Source: Dipetalonema caudispina
Taxonomy: Eukaryota > Nematoda > Chromadorea > Rhabditida > Onchocercidae
Assembly (NCBI GenBank): GCA_013365325.1
Contig: JABVXV010000016.1
Location: 248,001-312,000 of the forward strand
Reading direction: 5' to 3'
Length of the DNA stretch: 64,000 nucleotides
A model generated the notes under the pieces. That model saw nothing but the letters and a program-made list of their open reading frames with translations, ran no database searches and was not told the DNA's origin. Made by a program: the position numbers and the translations under genes. Of the stretch, positions 39,149-51,705 are shown piece by piece. Each line of letters begins with the position of its first letter. Within the stretch, counting starts at the first letter, position 1.

Positions 39149-42095
39149 ATGGATAACTTTTCCGCTTTCATCCACTGCTTATCGTCCATTCTACACATTT
39201 TCAAAGCCGTATGAGTTAATAATCGAATAATTTTGAATGCTCATGTTTTATCGAATTCTCTTTATCTATCCACTGATATGATTCTCATGTTCGGGTCTAA
39301 CTTTCACGTAGTAGGATTTCATCATCCGTATATCTTCTCATTTGCTTTTGTTTTCAGCAAAAGTCATAATGTGATTTGATTAAATGTGCAACGATAGCAT
39401 TTACTTTTACGATATGTAATTTGTCGAGGATCATTTCATCATTTATTTGGATCAGTCAGTATTTGCACTTCACTTTATCATTTGTGCGATCATACCTTCA
39501 ATTTCCGAAAAATAGAGCTACTTCTGAAATGTCAGCAATTGTTATCAGTTTGGAATGAAATGTTTTGAAAAAGTGAATTTAATTCAGTATTGCTTTTCAA
39601 ATTATTCTCATATGAGTATTCTAATTTTATAGCAAAATAATCAGTTTTTGAATTTACAAACTCAAATTACTCCATTCTTTAGAAGTTCTACTTCGTTTAG
39701 AAATAAGTTTGAGTTACCCGAAGGAAAATTGATATGAATGCTCCATCCTTTCTTAAGTTTGTGATTCGAGTGATAAAGCTGTTAAGCTCTGTTCGGAATT
39801 TGTTATATGCCATATAATAACGATACAACAGCAATTTCTTTTTTATCACTTTCTTATGTGTTATCCAACTGTTTTCTTCGTTTCCTGAAAAGTTAATATG
39901 AGATAGCGCAGGTAAAATCGATACATTTTGTCGCTGAATGAGTATTAGCTATTTGAAATCGTCCGGGAATTTTCGTTGGTTCTAAATTGCTAAATTTGAA
40001 TTGCAAACTTGAAGTGATTTTTATCGGTTGTGTTGATTTACTCACATCATTTCAAAGATATTCATACTTTTTATATTTCTCTTTTCGTTGCCGACTTATT
40101 CGTATAAGTGAGTCTTTAGAAATCCAGCCATGTAATATCACTGATCGATTTCCTGTAATTAGCAATAACGCTTACTAGTAAGTTCATTCTAAGGGCAAGT
40201 TAGATTGCCTGTATTACTCTTTATTGTTGTGGTGAAATTTCATTTTTCAAATACAAATTTATCTCTAATACATAGATTCGCTATATCCTGAATTGAAATC
40301 TGTATGTCTGTTTTGTTGTCATACTCGATATCTTCGATGTTCAAACCAAAGATACCTTCAGAATTTGCATCTAACAACCTCACTTTCAATAACAGTGATA
40401 AAATTTGTTCTAAAAGAATGAAATATTCTTGCATGATATAGCAAAGCTTATCAAGAGAAGTAGACGGTGTGATAATAAGGTAATGATACAAGGGACAATT
40501 AATTTACAATTAATACAATACCATTCTCTCGAATGCTGAAGAGAGAATAATTGTACTCTTTTTCTCAGCAGTTGAAGAAAGCTTTAAATTAAAAAAAGAA
40601 TTAAATTTCAGTTTTGGTAACAAAACAAATTTGATACTAACATATATATAATATTTCGTCATATTAAATAAAACGAAAATTTTCAAGTGTTTCTTAGGAA
40701 CAAGTAAGGTATTCATGTGTTTTCCAAAAATTTATCAGTTTTTATGCGGACAATTTTAATAAATACGATTAAATCAGAATTCTAACACGCCTTGTGAGTT
40801 ATCGTTTTGCTTTTTCCTCACCTGTGAAAATTTTCTCATCAACAAGCCAATATATTTTTAACAACAAATTTAGAAAAAATAGCAAGTTTGTCTTCATTAA
40901 TTTTTATAGATATTGCGTGCAACTCGTAAGTATTGCTATTTCTTTTTTTTTTTTTCTAATCTTAATTTTCTTCCTTATGAATATGTAGAAGTTTTAAAAA
41001 TTCATTGGGAATTATCCTATATTTCAATTCATTTCTTCTTATGGACTTATATCATTTAGATTAAGAATATCCGGGCTTACATCTGATAATTTCAAAACAA
41101 AAAGCTTTCGAATGATCTTTTCAAACGGAAAATAACTATCTTATTGATAATTTTTGTACCATTTGGATCCAATATTTGATTTTTCTTCATCCAGGATAAT
41201 ATTACTATCTTAGTTTCTTGATGCAACGCTGACTAAAACGATCAATTTTTACAATATAGAGATAACTTCATACGGAATGCAAGCAGAAGATAATCTTAAA
41301 TTATTTCAAATTGCTTAAGGCGTACTTTTAAGTTAAACAAAATCAAATCATTAGTGGATCCCAATTACATGCCTTAGAAACCAACATTCACAAATGTGCA
41401 TTATGGTTTATGGCATTATAGCTGGGAATGTTCAGAATTCAAACAAAATGAATCCATCAAAATTTGCATAATTTAACTGTCCTCCTACAATTCATCATTA
41501 TTAGTTAAGAGCGAATGAACCACCGAAATTTCCACTTCAGAGGCTAATGCGCACTTTTTTTGCTTTTTTAAGTCAGTTGTTGGTTGTATATTACTTTTTC
41601 TTTTTTGTTGTTGTGGTGCTTTTAGTAATAACAGATACTGATCTCTGTACTGATTGAACAAATTCACTTCTTCAAGGTGTTATCATCGATTCGATTCTGT
41701 TGTGATTCTTTGATTATATTTGTAACACAAATCTTCAATTGATCAAGCTCGATAAGTAAATTACAGATTGAGCTAATTGCGTTCCGTTCAAGATTTATTA
41801 TCTTTCTGCTTCTTACTCAATTATTTTTGTTTCTATTTTCATTTTCATTCTATGCTTTAATTTTCATCGTCCAACTTTCTTTTATATTTTCGCATCATTT
41901 TCTTAATCCACAAATGATGCTTGCTGAGCAATTTTTGCGCTTACAACAGATGTAGTAGATTTTGTAGAATCCATGCTAAATCTAAGTGTTTGCTTTCTCA
42001 CAATTGTGATTCATCGAGTTTGGAATTTCCGAAATTTGCAGATCGATCAATTGTTAAGATCCGAAGTACAGCAAAAGAAGAAGTTACTCTATGTG
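39149..42095. other. Intergenic between the two TLC genes
   Basis: About 2.9 kb with no supported exon. The segment at about 41660-41830 is related to one at about 45112-45270 downstream of the second TLC gene, so part of this spacer was duplicated. Confidence 0.5.
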
Positions 42096-45000
42096 ATGCA
42101 GGAAATTTCGGGCCAAATAAGCAGTCCGATACAGTACGGATTAGAATGGGAACCTCCTCAGATAAGTGGTGTATTGAAAACAACCTTCTTTTTACCCATT
42201 CTAATCTATTTTATCACCTTGCAAATTTTTGGATATTTGGTCAAGCAGCTTCTTTGGATAAATCACTTACCACTAACGTATGTTTCCTTAGTAATCTTGA
42301 AAAATAATTTATCTGGAAAGAAGTAAAAAACCTTTTTTCGAAGGATGTCTAACAGTTGCTGAATTAATTAAAATTTATAATTATGCTCCATCAAATGACT
42401 GATTAAAAAAAATTCTATTTGTGATGGCCCAACACTATCAGTAGTAGTTTAGTTAATTATTTCAAGTAAACTTTCTTTAGGCGTCATCGGTTACAGAACT
42501 TGACAGTATCATTAGTTCATTCGTGTATCACCGGCTACTGCTCTCTGATCTTTTTTATTACACGTCCATTAATTATGCTGGAAGACGCGATACATTGGTA
42601 CAGTCCAGTGGCTGCTCAATTAATTTATTTCTCAATGGGTAAACCTACGGATATTTAAAACTTGTCACGAAAAACTTACCAAATCAAAAATATATTTTGA
42701 CTTGGAAAAGAAGTCTTTTCTTTGAAATCCTCTGAAACTTAGATATTTTACTTAATATTTTGAAGTTTGACAATTTGTAATGATGGATCTTAAAGTTTTT
42801 CAACAAAGCAATTTTTGAAGCATATTTCCTTTACGACGCTGTTGATGTTATGAGGAATGATAGTTCCTGTCATGCTCTCGTAATCCTGGCTCACCACATT
42901 GTCGTATACAGTATTTTTTCTGTGGGAATGCTCTCTCGCAAGTTTCTTCCATACACTTACTGGGCCTTACTGGTCGAAATAAACACGTTAGTTCTTTCCA
43001 AAATTACTTTAAGCTTCAATAATTTTTTTCAATTTTTACAGCTTTGCAGAAAAATAGTAGCAGAAGCACCATGTAAGTCCTGAAAACCCTAGGCCGGACG
43101 ACCGTTCTTTGGATAACTGTGTCCTACTTGGATCAGAAAAATCCACGCATAATTTATTTACAGAGATTTCAGAAGTTTTTTACATGTCCGTTCAATCATA
43201 AGACTTATCAATCGAGATCCACAAAAAGATGTACATTACAAGACAGTTTCTTTACTCGCATTTTTGACGTAAGCGTTTTATATGCTACACCTTGTTGATT
43301 TTTAAAAAGTTTAGTAAGTTAAGTCTTTTGCAATTTCATACTTCATCGGAGTAATAAACCTTTTCAATGTAGATGAAAATAAAATTGTAAGTGAGTAAAG
43401 CGATGTTAGCCTACTTTTTTCATGCATTTTTATAAGATCTAAATGGGAACTTTTTCTAAATTCTGATCTCAGCTTTACCGTTTCAGTTTAAGGTTGAAGC
43501 CTAAAATTATCTATATAGTTTGTTTTCAGCTTTTTTGTATTCCGATTCGGTACACTATTATGGATGATGCTTTTCATGATTGTGAATTACGGGACATTTC
43601 ATTCCTTCTATACTTACAGCAGTTTAAGCGCCGAACTATTCTTCTTTATTTTTAGTATATTCCTTCTCCATCATCTACTCATTGAAGAGGGTATTCTCAA
43701 GAAGCAGCATTTTAGAAATTCACGCAGGTCAGCTAATCTTTCATCCGTAAACGTTCTTTTATCCAATCAGAAGCTCCACTGATCATTAATGATTCATAAG
43801 GAATAGTACGTTGAAGAAATTCTGTCGGGAAATCTGATTCAGTGTTGTATTAGGTTGTAATTTAGTAAGTCTCAAGACAATCTTGATGAAATTTCCGATC
43901 CTTGCAGCACAGCAGTTAGTGATCTAATGGAGTTAGTGATTTCAGCTTTTTCCTTCACTGGTACCAGTATCCCATCCATCAACAGCTAATATGTTGTCAG
44001 ATACAATTAAAAAAATACTTGAATATATAAAAAAGAGATTAATCTTTAGTTTTAATTGGAATTCTAATTTATTACAGAACACATGCATTATGCGGTATAT
44101 TTATCACTGTGCCATTTCGTATAGCTATTTATAAAATGCTAATCTCAAAATAAGTATTTTTAGTTTGTTTACGGGTAATTTTGATAATGACTTTATTGTT
44201 AATAAATTTATCATTCACATTAAAATTTATAGTTTGTCAGATAATTTTGACAAACGAAGTTGTATATGTTCAAGTTTCACCGTTATATGCTGTTGTTAGA
44301 AGCAATATTTTTTCCAATGTTTATGGCCTAAAAATGTATGAATCGATATATTTCCCATGATATTTCGAATTAAATTTTGCGTATTATTGAAATTTTACTA
44401 CCCAATTAAATTTTGATATCAGCTGCGCATTCACATAAAATGTCACGCAGCATAAATGTTAACCATGGAGTTAGCAAGTTAAAAAAAGTTAAACAATCAG
44501 AGAAAAAAAAAACACTAACCACTAACATGAACAAATAAAAATAAATCTGAAGCAAAAATATTATTAAACAGAAAAAAACAGCAGAGAATCACTTATACGT
44601 AACGTTTAAAATAACATCCTTTTTACTATCTATTCGTTTTCCCACAGAGAGGTACGATATCATTTCTTCGCCATCACAAAATTAGTATTCATATTACATT
44701 TTGGGCACTTTAAAAGCTTCCTTTTTTTAGAAATTTTGAGAACTTTTTTTTTCTAATTTTTGAATTTTTTGTTTTAGTCTGAATTGCTAATCAATGGAAT
44801 TATAATGACATCAAGGCCATTTAGGAAAAGTATATTCGAACAATTCATCATGCCGTAGCAGCCAGCAATGCTTGGGTATTATAGAAACATAATAAGATAG
44901 ATCCATCAAATTTCTTACAAGCCAAAAAGACTAATGTCTGTTTCTGGACCAAATAATTTCAATAGATAACATAATTCAATGAATGAGTTGATGGAATAAT

Positions 45001-45270
45001 TTGAGGCTTTGAATAAAACCGCTTAATAACAAGAAAAACTTGAGTAATTATATTCGAAATGCAGTTAAATGAATTGAGAAAGGCGCACTATGCTTGCTTA
45101 TCGGTTGGACAAACCCGCTTCTTCGAAGTGTTATCATCGATTAAAGTCTGTTGTCATTCTCCAAGTATATGCTTAATGCATAAATTATCAGCTGATCAAA
45201 ATCAACAAATGAATTGGAGACTGAGCTATTTCAGCTCCATCCTATTATCATTTCTGCGGTTTTACTCAAT
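41660..45270. repeat. Diverged direct repeat flanking TLC copy 2
   Basis: The two copies lie at about 41660-41830 and 45112-45270; the span between them holds the TLC gene. Both contain gtgttatcatcgatt after a cttcttc motif, then a similar run through a gatcaa block, a gagct block and a tactcaattattt block, with indels. Similarity is moderate, so the boundaries are approximate. Confidence 0.55.
42096..43782 (+). CDS. TLC-domain multipass membrane protein, copy 2, 287 aa
   Basis: Paralogue of the gene at 37.1 kb, with the same intron positions and phases. Exons: 42096-42277, 42481-42638, 42821-42986, 43164-43268, 43530-43782. Exons 2 and 3 are exactly the same lengths as in copy 1 (158 and 166 bp), while protein identity is only moderate. 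Matching family segments are HRLQNLTVSLVHSCITGY, HWYSPVAAQL, YFLYDAVDVM, H138-H139 (ILAHHIVV), RKFLPYTYWALLVEIN and FLHVRSI. It differs in the loop after exon 3 (a longer exon 4) and reads to the stop within exon 5, ending in a basic tail (LKKQHFRNSRR). The ATG was chosen by alignment with copy 1 (EWEPP against IWEPT); the frame stays open upstream to another ATG at 41973. Function is presumably lipid-related, in an internal or plasma membrane, and not provable here. Confidence 0.9.
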
Positions 45271-47578
45271 TATTTCGAGAGTTAAGCTTAATTTGATGAT
45301 TGTTGCATATTATCTGACAAGCACTCAAACCAATGAAACTTCAAATAATCGAAATTAAAACTATTATACTTTCAAATAGTTTGGGAATGAAGTTCGAAGG
45401 AACGAATAGAACTTTTAACTTGCTTAAGCAACCGTTATTTACTTTGTTCTGATAGGACAGTCGTTTGCAGAAGACCATCACACATCATATTCTGTCCATA
45501 TGGCGATATAAAATATTATACGCCATAATGGCGCCCATAGATGGCATCTGTGCTGAGTGAAGTGTTGCATTACTACTTTTATAGGATGGTCAGAAGAGGG
45601 AGAACGATAAAATCTGAATCTGATCGATGGTTTTCGACTTATGCACATTATCATTCCGTTCAACGTTGTATGTAGAAAAATTTCCACATTCATATACTCT
45701 CTTGCTATTCCCTTTCAATAACGCCTTAAGATAAAAGATTCCCTTTCTTTTTTTTCATTTTAAGAAAATGGTGAAATGGTTCCGATTGTGTAAGATGCAT
45801 AGGAAAAGAATGAATACAGTGTGCAGTTGTAGGGAACAATGCAGATCGAAACTAATAAAAGAAAAAAGCCATTATTGTACTTTTACCGGTTCAGCAATTC
45901 TGTATTCTGTTTTCTTAGATGGAATGTGTTGAATAACGCAATATGCTATATTCAGGCAATTCATATTTTAATTATTATTGATAATGCCAATTTGATTTCT
46001 GGTTATGATCCAATTCGATTCGATCTAGTATTATATTATGAGGTCACAGATACAAATTATCACATCTAAACATGCAGTTGTAATTGTCTATATATTATTT
46101 ATTGCATTGAGTATGTAATTATCACCATGATTACCAAACAAACCAAAATAAGTGATCTCTAATAGGACTTTTTAACATTTATTCCACTTATTCTACGTAT
46201 AGAATATACTTTAAATCGTATGTAATTAATATATAGGATGTAAGCAGAAGTTTCAAATTTCTGAAAGATATGTATAAAAAACACGAAAACGTTGTGTGAA
46301 ATTCCTGTTCATATATAAAATCCGTAAAACCTGTATACATTTCATATTTTTACGACGATCATCATTTCTACATCCATAATGTTGGATCAAATCACTACTG
46401 CTTTCCTTCTGAACACGTAAATATTATCACGTCATCTCGTAATGAGGTTTACGTCTTCATTGGTTATGATAATTTAATCGATGTATATGGAATCTGCAAG
46501 CATAAGGTTAGCCCTGTTTCAAATGCAAATTATAAGCTGACGATATTGCATAGTAATTTGATATTTAATTCGTCGAGTATACTAAAAATCAGCAATTGAA
46601 GTATTTTGTTATTGCTCTAATTATTTTTAACAATCCTTCAAATGTATATTTCTGCAAGCTCACTGCATGAGAATTTGCATGCATTGAAAAACGAAACACT
46701 CAATTCTCATCAGTCCCAATTTTGCCCATGAATTTTGATTAAAGTTAAATTCCATGATTGCCATCATCTCATGCACAATAACAGCTGCCAAATATGTTTG
46801 CTTTTCTAGAAGTCCATGGTTATTTCCACGTAAATTCCACGCATAATCATGATTGGATGCTGCAAAATTGCATGTTTGCAAAACTCTTATCACTTCCTTT
46901 TTCCGAGAAATACCTTTTCCGTCTCTCTTCTTTAATTCTTTGCTTAACTATTGGAGGTTTTATTAGGTTTTTTAACGATCTGTAGGTAATAAAAAATGTC
47001 GTCTTTTTTTTGAAAAACATAAATCACAGCAAACTGAAAAGAAAGTTCGGTGAACTATTTGCGTAAATTAATAAAGATAGTTACAGAGAAATGGATTAGA
47101 AATAATGCGCAATTAGTTTTTAAGATTTACAGTGAATATAAGATAAGCAGAGGGCAAAAATTCCATCCCGAAATTTCTGACAATGCCTAGAAAATCTGTC
47201 ATGTAAGATTGATCTTTCCATAACTCATTTTATTTCTCTATTTTGTAAGTCTTAAATTACAGAGAAGAATTTAAACTCTTACCAAAAGTTTTCAAGTTAT
47301 TTCTCGCTTACTGAAATATTACTCTGGTAGTGAAGGAAAAACAAAAATCTATTTTATCCACCAATCGTTCGATTTCTATCGTATTTTTCACAACATAGAT
47401 TGAAATAATTCTTTGTAAAATCTCTACTGTTAATTAAGCAGTCAAATTCAAAATTCTATAATCACCCTTACTATATCTTATCCAGTGTTACTCATCTGTA
47501 TCACTTGATATTTTACGTCTAATTTACTCGTTAATTAATTTATTTGTTATTTACAGATTGTAATTAGTCTAAACTGGA
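43783..47578. other. Gene-poor interval
   Basis: About 3.8 kb. Frames at 45059-45358 plus, 45478-45693 minus, 45839-46069 plus and 46660-46893 minus lack splice context or family resemblance; the first overlaps the duplicated flank of the TLC gene. No RNA gene was recognised. Confidence 0.45.
47544..47556 (+). promoter_or_regulatory. Likely spliced-leader acceptor of the SPRED-like gene
   Basis: The sequence tttgttatttacag ends at 47556, 22 nt before the ATG. In the ATG frame a TAA intervenes, so an upstream coding exon cannot be joined here in frame. This marks the mRNA 5' end if the site is used. Confidence 0.5.
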
Positions 47579-48877
47579 ATGCATAAGTCTCAGATTCTAA
47601 GCAATCAACCTGAAAACAATAGTGCGCCAACATCTGTAACTGTGATTCAAAAGAAGGTAAGTTTGTTGATCGAAAGTTTCTAATGACCGTGTCGGTGGCT
47701 CGAGTATCATTTTGGTAGTGTCAAAGTTATTTAATTGCAGATTCAGTTCGTGTTAAAATCAAAATTATACACTTTTTAGGGCTATCAAAAAAAACCGGTT
47801 CTTCTGGTACGAAGTGAACCTATGAAGAAATTACAGTCTAAAAAAAGATCAGCCATGTATCATCGATATATCTCACATACATCAGGTGATCCCACAACCT
47901 CAGGCTATATCAAAATCGAATACCGTTTATTTTTATTTATTTTTCTCAGTATGATTTTGCAGATCGCATTTCACATCCGGCAGATGCGATTAAAAAAGGG
48001 CGCTTTCTAAAAGAAATGAATAATTTCTCTGTTTATGAAAATAATGATCGTATAGTACTGCCAAGGAGAAAACAAAGATCGAAACCGCCATTGCGATGCT
48101 TCTATTGTGGTGATTGGTTCGGCAGTAATGAAAACACTGCTGGTTCTTGCAAGTATTAAATTTATTTGTATTCGATAAATGTCCAACAACGCCATATAAC
48201 AGAAAATGAAAATTTTTTCGATTATAATTTATTCAAAATGCTCACCTGAAAATGAAAATGATCGATCAATATGTTTCCAGAGAAGCTCCCGATCCTGTCG
48301 AGCGTACAATTCGTTTCCTAACATGCTATCCGATAGCGGAAGGTGCTGTATATCATTGTTGTAGGAGTGATGATGATATGCCTGCTAATATTAGTCGTTT
48401 TGGACAAGGCTACGTTAGTTTTTGGAAAAAAAATTAATTTTAATTTCCAGATAAAAAAATAAGCAGTGGTATCATTTAAATCTAGATGATACTACCAATT
48501 TAACTTCGAAAGTTTCCGAAAAATTATTTTTAAATTTGAAAAAAAATAATATAACAAAGATTTTCCACTTCAAATACTTGTCGACAAGCATCGTCCCTGT
48601 AATTAAATATTATAGTCAGTTAGTTAAAATTAATTATCTGATTGTTTAATATCAAATTATTTAATATCAATAGCAATTGCAGAATGTGTTTTCGTTTGGG
48701 CCACGTCATATGTCATTATTGAAACGTATGAAACGATGGCTATTTTTGGCACTTATGTCATTGGTAGTACCGTGCCTATGTTGTTATTTCCCAGCTCATA
48801 TGATAAACAAATGTTTTGGTGGTGGCAAGCGAGGACGTCATCATTCATATCATTCCACAGCTATTTTTGAAGGCTGA
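47579..48877 (+). CDS. SPRED/Sprouty-related protein without EVH1 domain, about 246 aa
   Basis: SPRED and Sprouty proteins dampen receptor-tyrosine-kinase to Ras/ERK signalling through a C-terminal cysteine-rich SPR domain. Exons: 47579-47656, 47780-47924, 47963-48152, 48281-48413, 48683-48877. The SPR domain starts near residue 119: CFYCGDWFGSNENTAGSCK, then EAPDPVE (vertebrate SPRED: DAPDP), YHCCRSDDD, a hydrophobic stretch (WLFLALMSLVVPCLCCYFP; SPRED has LAPCMCCY) and a Gly/Lys tail (CFGGGKRG). Only about ten cysteines remain, and the DPCSCDTSD segment is missing. Residues 1-118 are basic and polar with no EVH1 domain. The second intron as drawn is only 38 nt (47925-47962); alternatives are a later start of exon 3 at 47950 with an earlier donor at 47807. 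The join of exons 2 and 3 is therefore the weakest point. Confidence 0.8.
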
Positions 48878-49430
48878 TAACTCTGTTCAATCTATACTAA
48901 ATCATAAATGATGATCGAAAATGTCATCAAGAATATTGCCAAGTATAAATTTCCAAAAAAAAAAAGAAACAATGCCACCATATATGGTTTATGTGACCTT
49001 TGAACCAACTTTCAGGGTTTCAATCTGTTACTGGTCTAGAAGTGAAATTCTTGCTAAGAAAATTTACAGTTGGATTCTAGGAGAAATCCAAAAGAAGTAC
49101 AGCAAGGAAGGGGAAGCAATTAATAACGAAATGATTCTTTTGCAATCAGTTCCTTTGATCCTTGCATTGAAGATCTTAATTATTGAATTTCATAGTCTGA
49201 AATATGAATAAATCATGCAACTTTGTATCATTGCTAAAGAAAAAAATCCCAAAAAAGTTGAGTCAAATTTCAATTGTGAAAGTAAAGTGTAATTTTTCAC
49301 AATTATACTGATAGTATCTTGAACTAAAAAACCTCCAATCCATACTGTTACCCATAGAAAATGATGTAATCAGTGCTTTATCAGAATGACAACATAGGCA
49401 TTTAACAGTTGTTCAAGTGAACGGATCAAA

Positions 49431-49455
49431 GAGAGAGAGAGAGAGAGAGAGAGAG
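49431..49455. repeat. GA dinucleotide microsatellite
   Basis: Twelve or so uninterrupted GA units. Translation through it gives an artificial RE repeat on the plus strand and an SL repeat on the minus strand. Confidence 0.95.
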
Positions 49456-49814
49456 GAAGAGATAAAGCATAGCAATGTTGGACAACACTCAAACCGTTTA
49501 ACTTCAGATCGGCAACACGGTTTGAAACGTTGCCCATCAACGCACGGCCTTACGTGGAGAAAGGAGAAATACATGTGCTTCGCATCAGACAGTGTTGAAT
49601 CATTACTGGATTCAGAAAATGGGAAAGTCAAAGATCGTGTTTATCTCTACTTCATGCGTATCATCATATAGTACCTTACAGTACGAACGGTATCAGTTTC
49701 TATGCTAAATTTCTAATCACAAATAAAATAGCTATTTATTGGAAAAGTAAGCTTTCCACCAACTGTTATGCTTAATTTTAAAGTGGAAATTTACAGTTAG
49801 TACAAAGAACATAG

Positions 49815-49997
49815 GAACATAATAGGAAACAGTGTGTTGTAATAATATGAATGATTCAGAGAGAAAAAATTCGAAAGAAATTTAAATCCTTTTAATGTAG
49901 ACCGAAGAACATAATAGGAAACAGTGTGTGTAGTAATATGAATGATTCAGAAAGAAAAAATTCAAAGAAATTTAAATCCTTTTAATGTAAATAGAAC
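49815..49997. repeat. Tandem duplication, 2 x about 92 bp
   Basis: A unit beginning gaacataataggaaacagtg and ending ccttttaatgta occurs at 49815-49906 and 49907-49997. The copies differ by a few substitutions and small indels, so this event is older than the 124-bp duplication at 22.8 kb. No gene is nearby. Confidence 0.88.
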
Positions 49998-50330
49998 AAA
50001 TAAGAGCTTAGTTTTTTTTCTTTTTTTTTTTTTTTTCATTCTTTTAAATCAAAATTATTCTTCAATGAGAAAGTTTATTTTCATTACGCAATGATAATGA
50101 TCCTCAAGCATTTCATAGTCATAGTAAAGAAAGGGAAGAAAGATCAAGGCGAAACATTGTTACGTCGCTAACGTTGCGATAAATCGGTGACGAATGATTG
50201 AACGCTACGTTGTGGAAAGAGGACGAGAAGAGTAGCTCAGTTAGAATGAACGTGTGGGAAATTAGCTGCATGGAATAGGCGGTAGAATGGAGTAGAAATG
50301 CAGAAAGTTTGACATATACAGGCAAGCAGA

Positions 50331-50357
50331 CATGCACATGCACATGTACATGCACAT
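50331..50357. repeat. CATGCA-type short tandem repeat
   Basis: Alternating catgca and catgta units in intergenic DNA. It forces an HV repeat in the minus-strand frame that overlaps it. Confidence 0.85.
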
Positions 50358-51677
50358 AATCGTTTGCTCAAGCACCAGACTATGCTAATATTTTTGTTCG
50401 TTTTCAGCTACAAAAGTCGTAAAATTTATTTCAGCTTGTGTAGAATGTGGTGACAGTGGCAGTGATATCCTCCAATATCTTTATTTGAAGTTTAGTATTC
50501 ATATAGTGAAACTACGAGATTCTGTCATAATTTCCTTCTCTATCTTCCTTTATGAACTGATTACTTTCTCTGTTTCGTCTTCATGGAACCTAAATTTAGA
50601 AAAACGAATGGTAGTCATGTAAAACGATGATATCCTTAATATCGGCAACGATATGAGGTAATATTGCAAAGGCAACATGTTGCATTTTTTAAGCAAGTAG
50701 CAGAAAATCGTATCTCCGATACATTTTACAATGCCTTCATTTTTCATCTTTCGAATACACATATACCGAAATGATTACCTGCGACATTTACTTGAAATAA
50801 CAACGACAACATGGCTAATTACTTAGCAGTGAATCTGGCTCAAAAGAAGAAAAATGGGTTAATAAAAATACACTGTTTCAAATATACTACTTTCATCAAG
50901 CCTGCTTCATCTTAATATTCAGAAGCCTACACGGAGCAAAAGGATGGTGTATTACTATTCATTTTAAATCCTTTTATAATTTTATCAACTATTAGTAAAG
51001 CTAATGAAGGAAACAGAAAGAAGCACCTCAATTCTGTTGGTACCATATATTGTTTACTTGTTTACTTATTGAATACTTGGCTTATAACAAAATTCGGTCT
51101 TGTAAAGATTATTATATGAAATTTCGCACTTATTAATTGACCTAATCAATTCTACCAAATTTTCGATTGCAGAAATAGAAAAGAAAATGCAAAGGGAAAA
51201 GTCCTAATTTAGGCCAGAAGTCGCGATGAAATAGCGAAGAAGGCCAAAGGAAATGGAGAAGAATCAATTCTGATAAAACATCTCTAACAATTAATAAATG
51301 CTGCAATATTAATGAGGATTTGGCTTCCAACAAACTATAAAAAGTAGCATACACTCTTATCATTAAAATGGCAACTCAATGAACATTTCCCTGTCCTAAA
51401 GTGATAAGAATAGACATCACACTTCTTCCACCTACCACCTACCATCTAATCACTAATGGATTTTGAGATAAGAGAAAAATCAAACAAAATTGTTTTGAAA
51501 TTTGAATAGATCAATATTTCATAAGTAAATACGTACTTTTATATAGGAAAACTTCAAGAAGATTTTAAGTTGTAGAAAAAATTGAAACAGCACGATTTAT
51601 CATCGTGTGAGAGTGTCGAATATAAAAAATTCATAAAATTTTTTGCTTTCGTTTCTGACATAAGGCGATGGAATGAT

Positions 51678-51705
51678 GAAGAAGAAGAAGAAGAAGAAGA
51701 AGAAG
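51678..51705. repeat. GAA trinucleotide microsatellite
   Basis: About nine GAA units in intergenic DNA, next to a gatgaa variant. GAA tracts can form triplex DNA and are often length-polymorphic. Confidence 0.93.

Noticed and set aside
45059..45358. 99-codon frame on the plus strand
   Set aside because: It overlaps the duplicated TLC flank, whose other copy does not keep the frame, and it has no splice context or family resemblance.
50119..50355. HV-repeat 78-codon frame on the minus strand
   Set aside because: Driven by the CATGCA repeat, with no splice or domain support.
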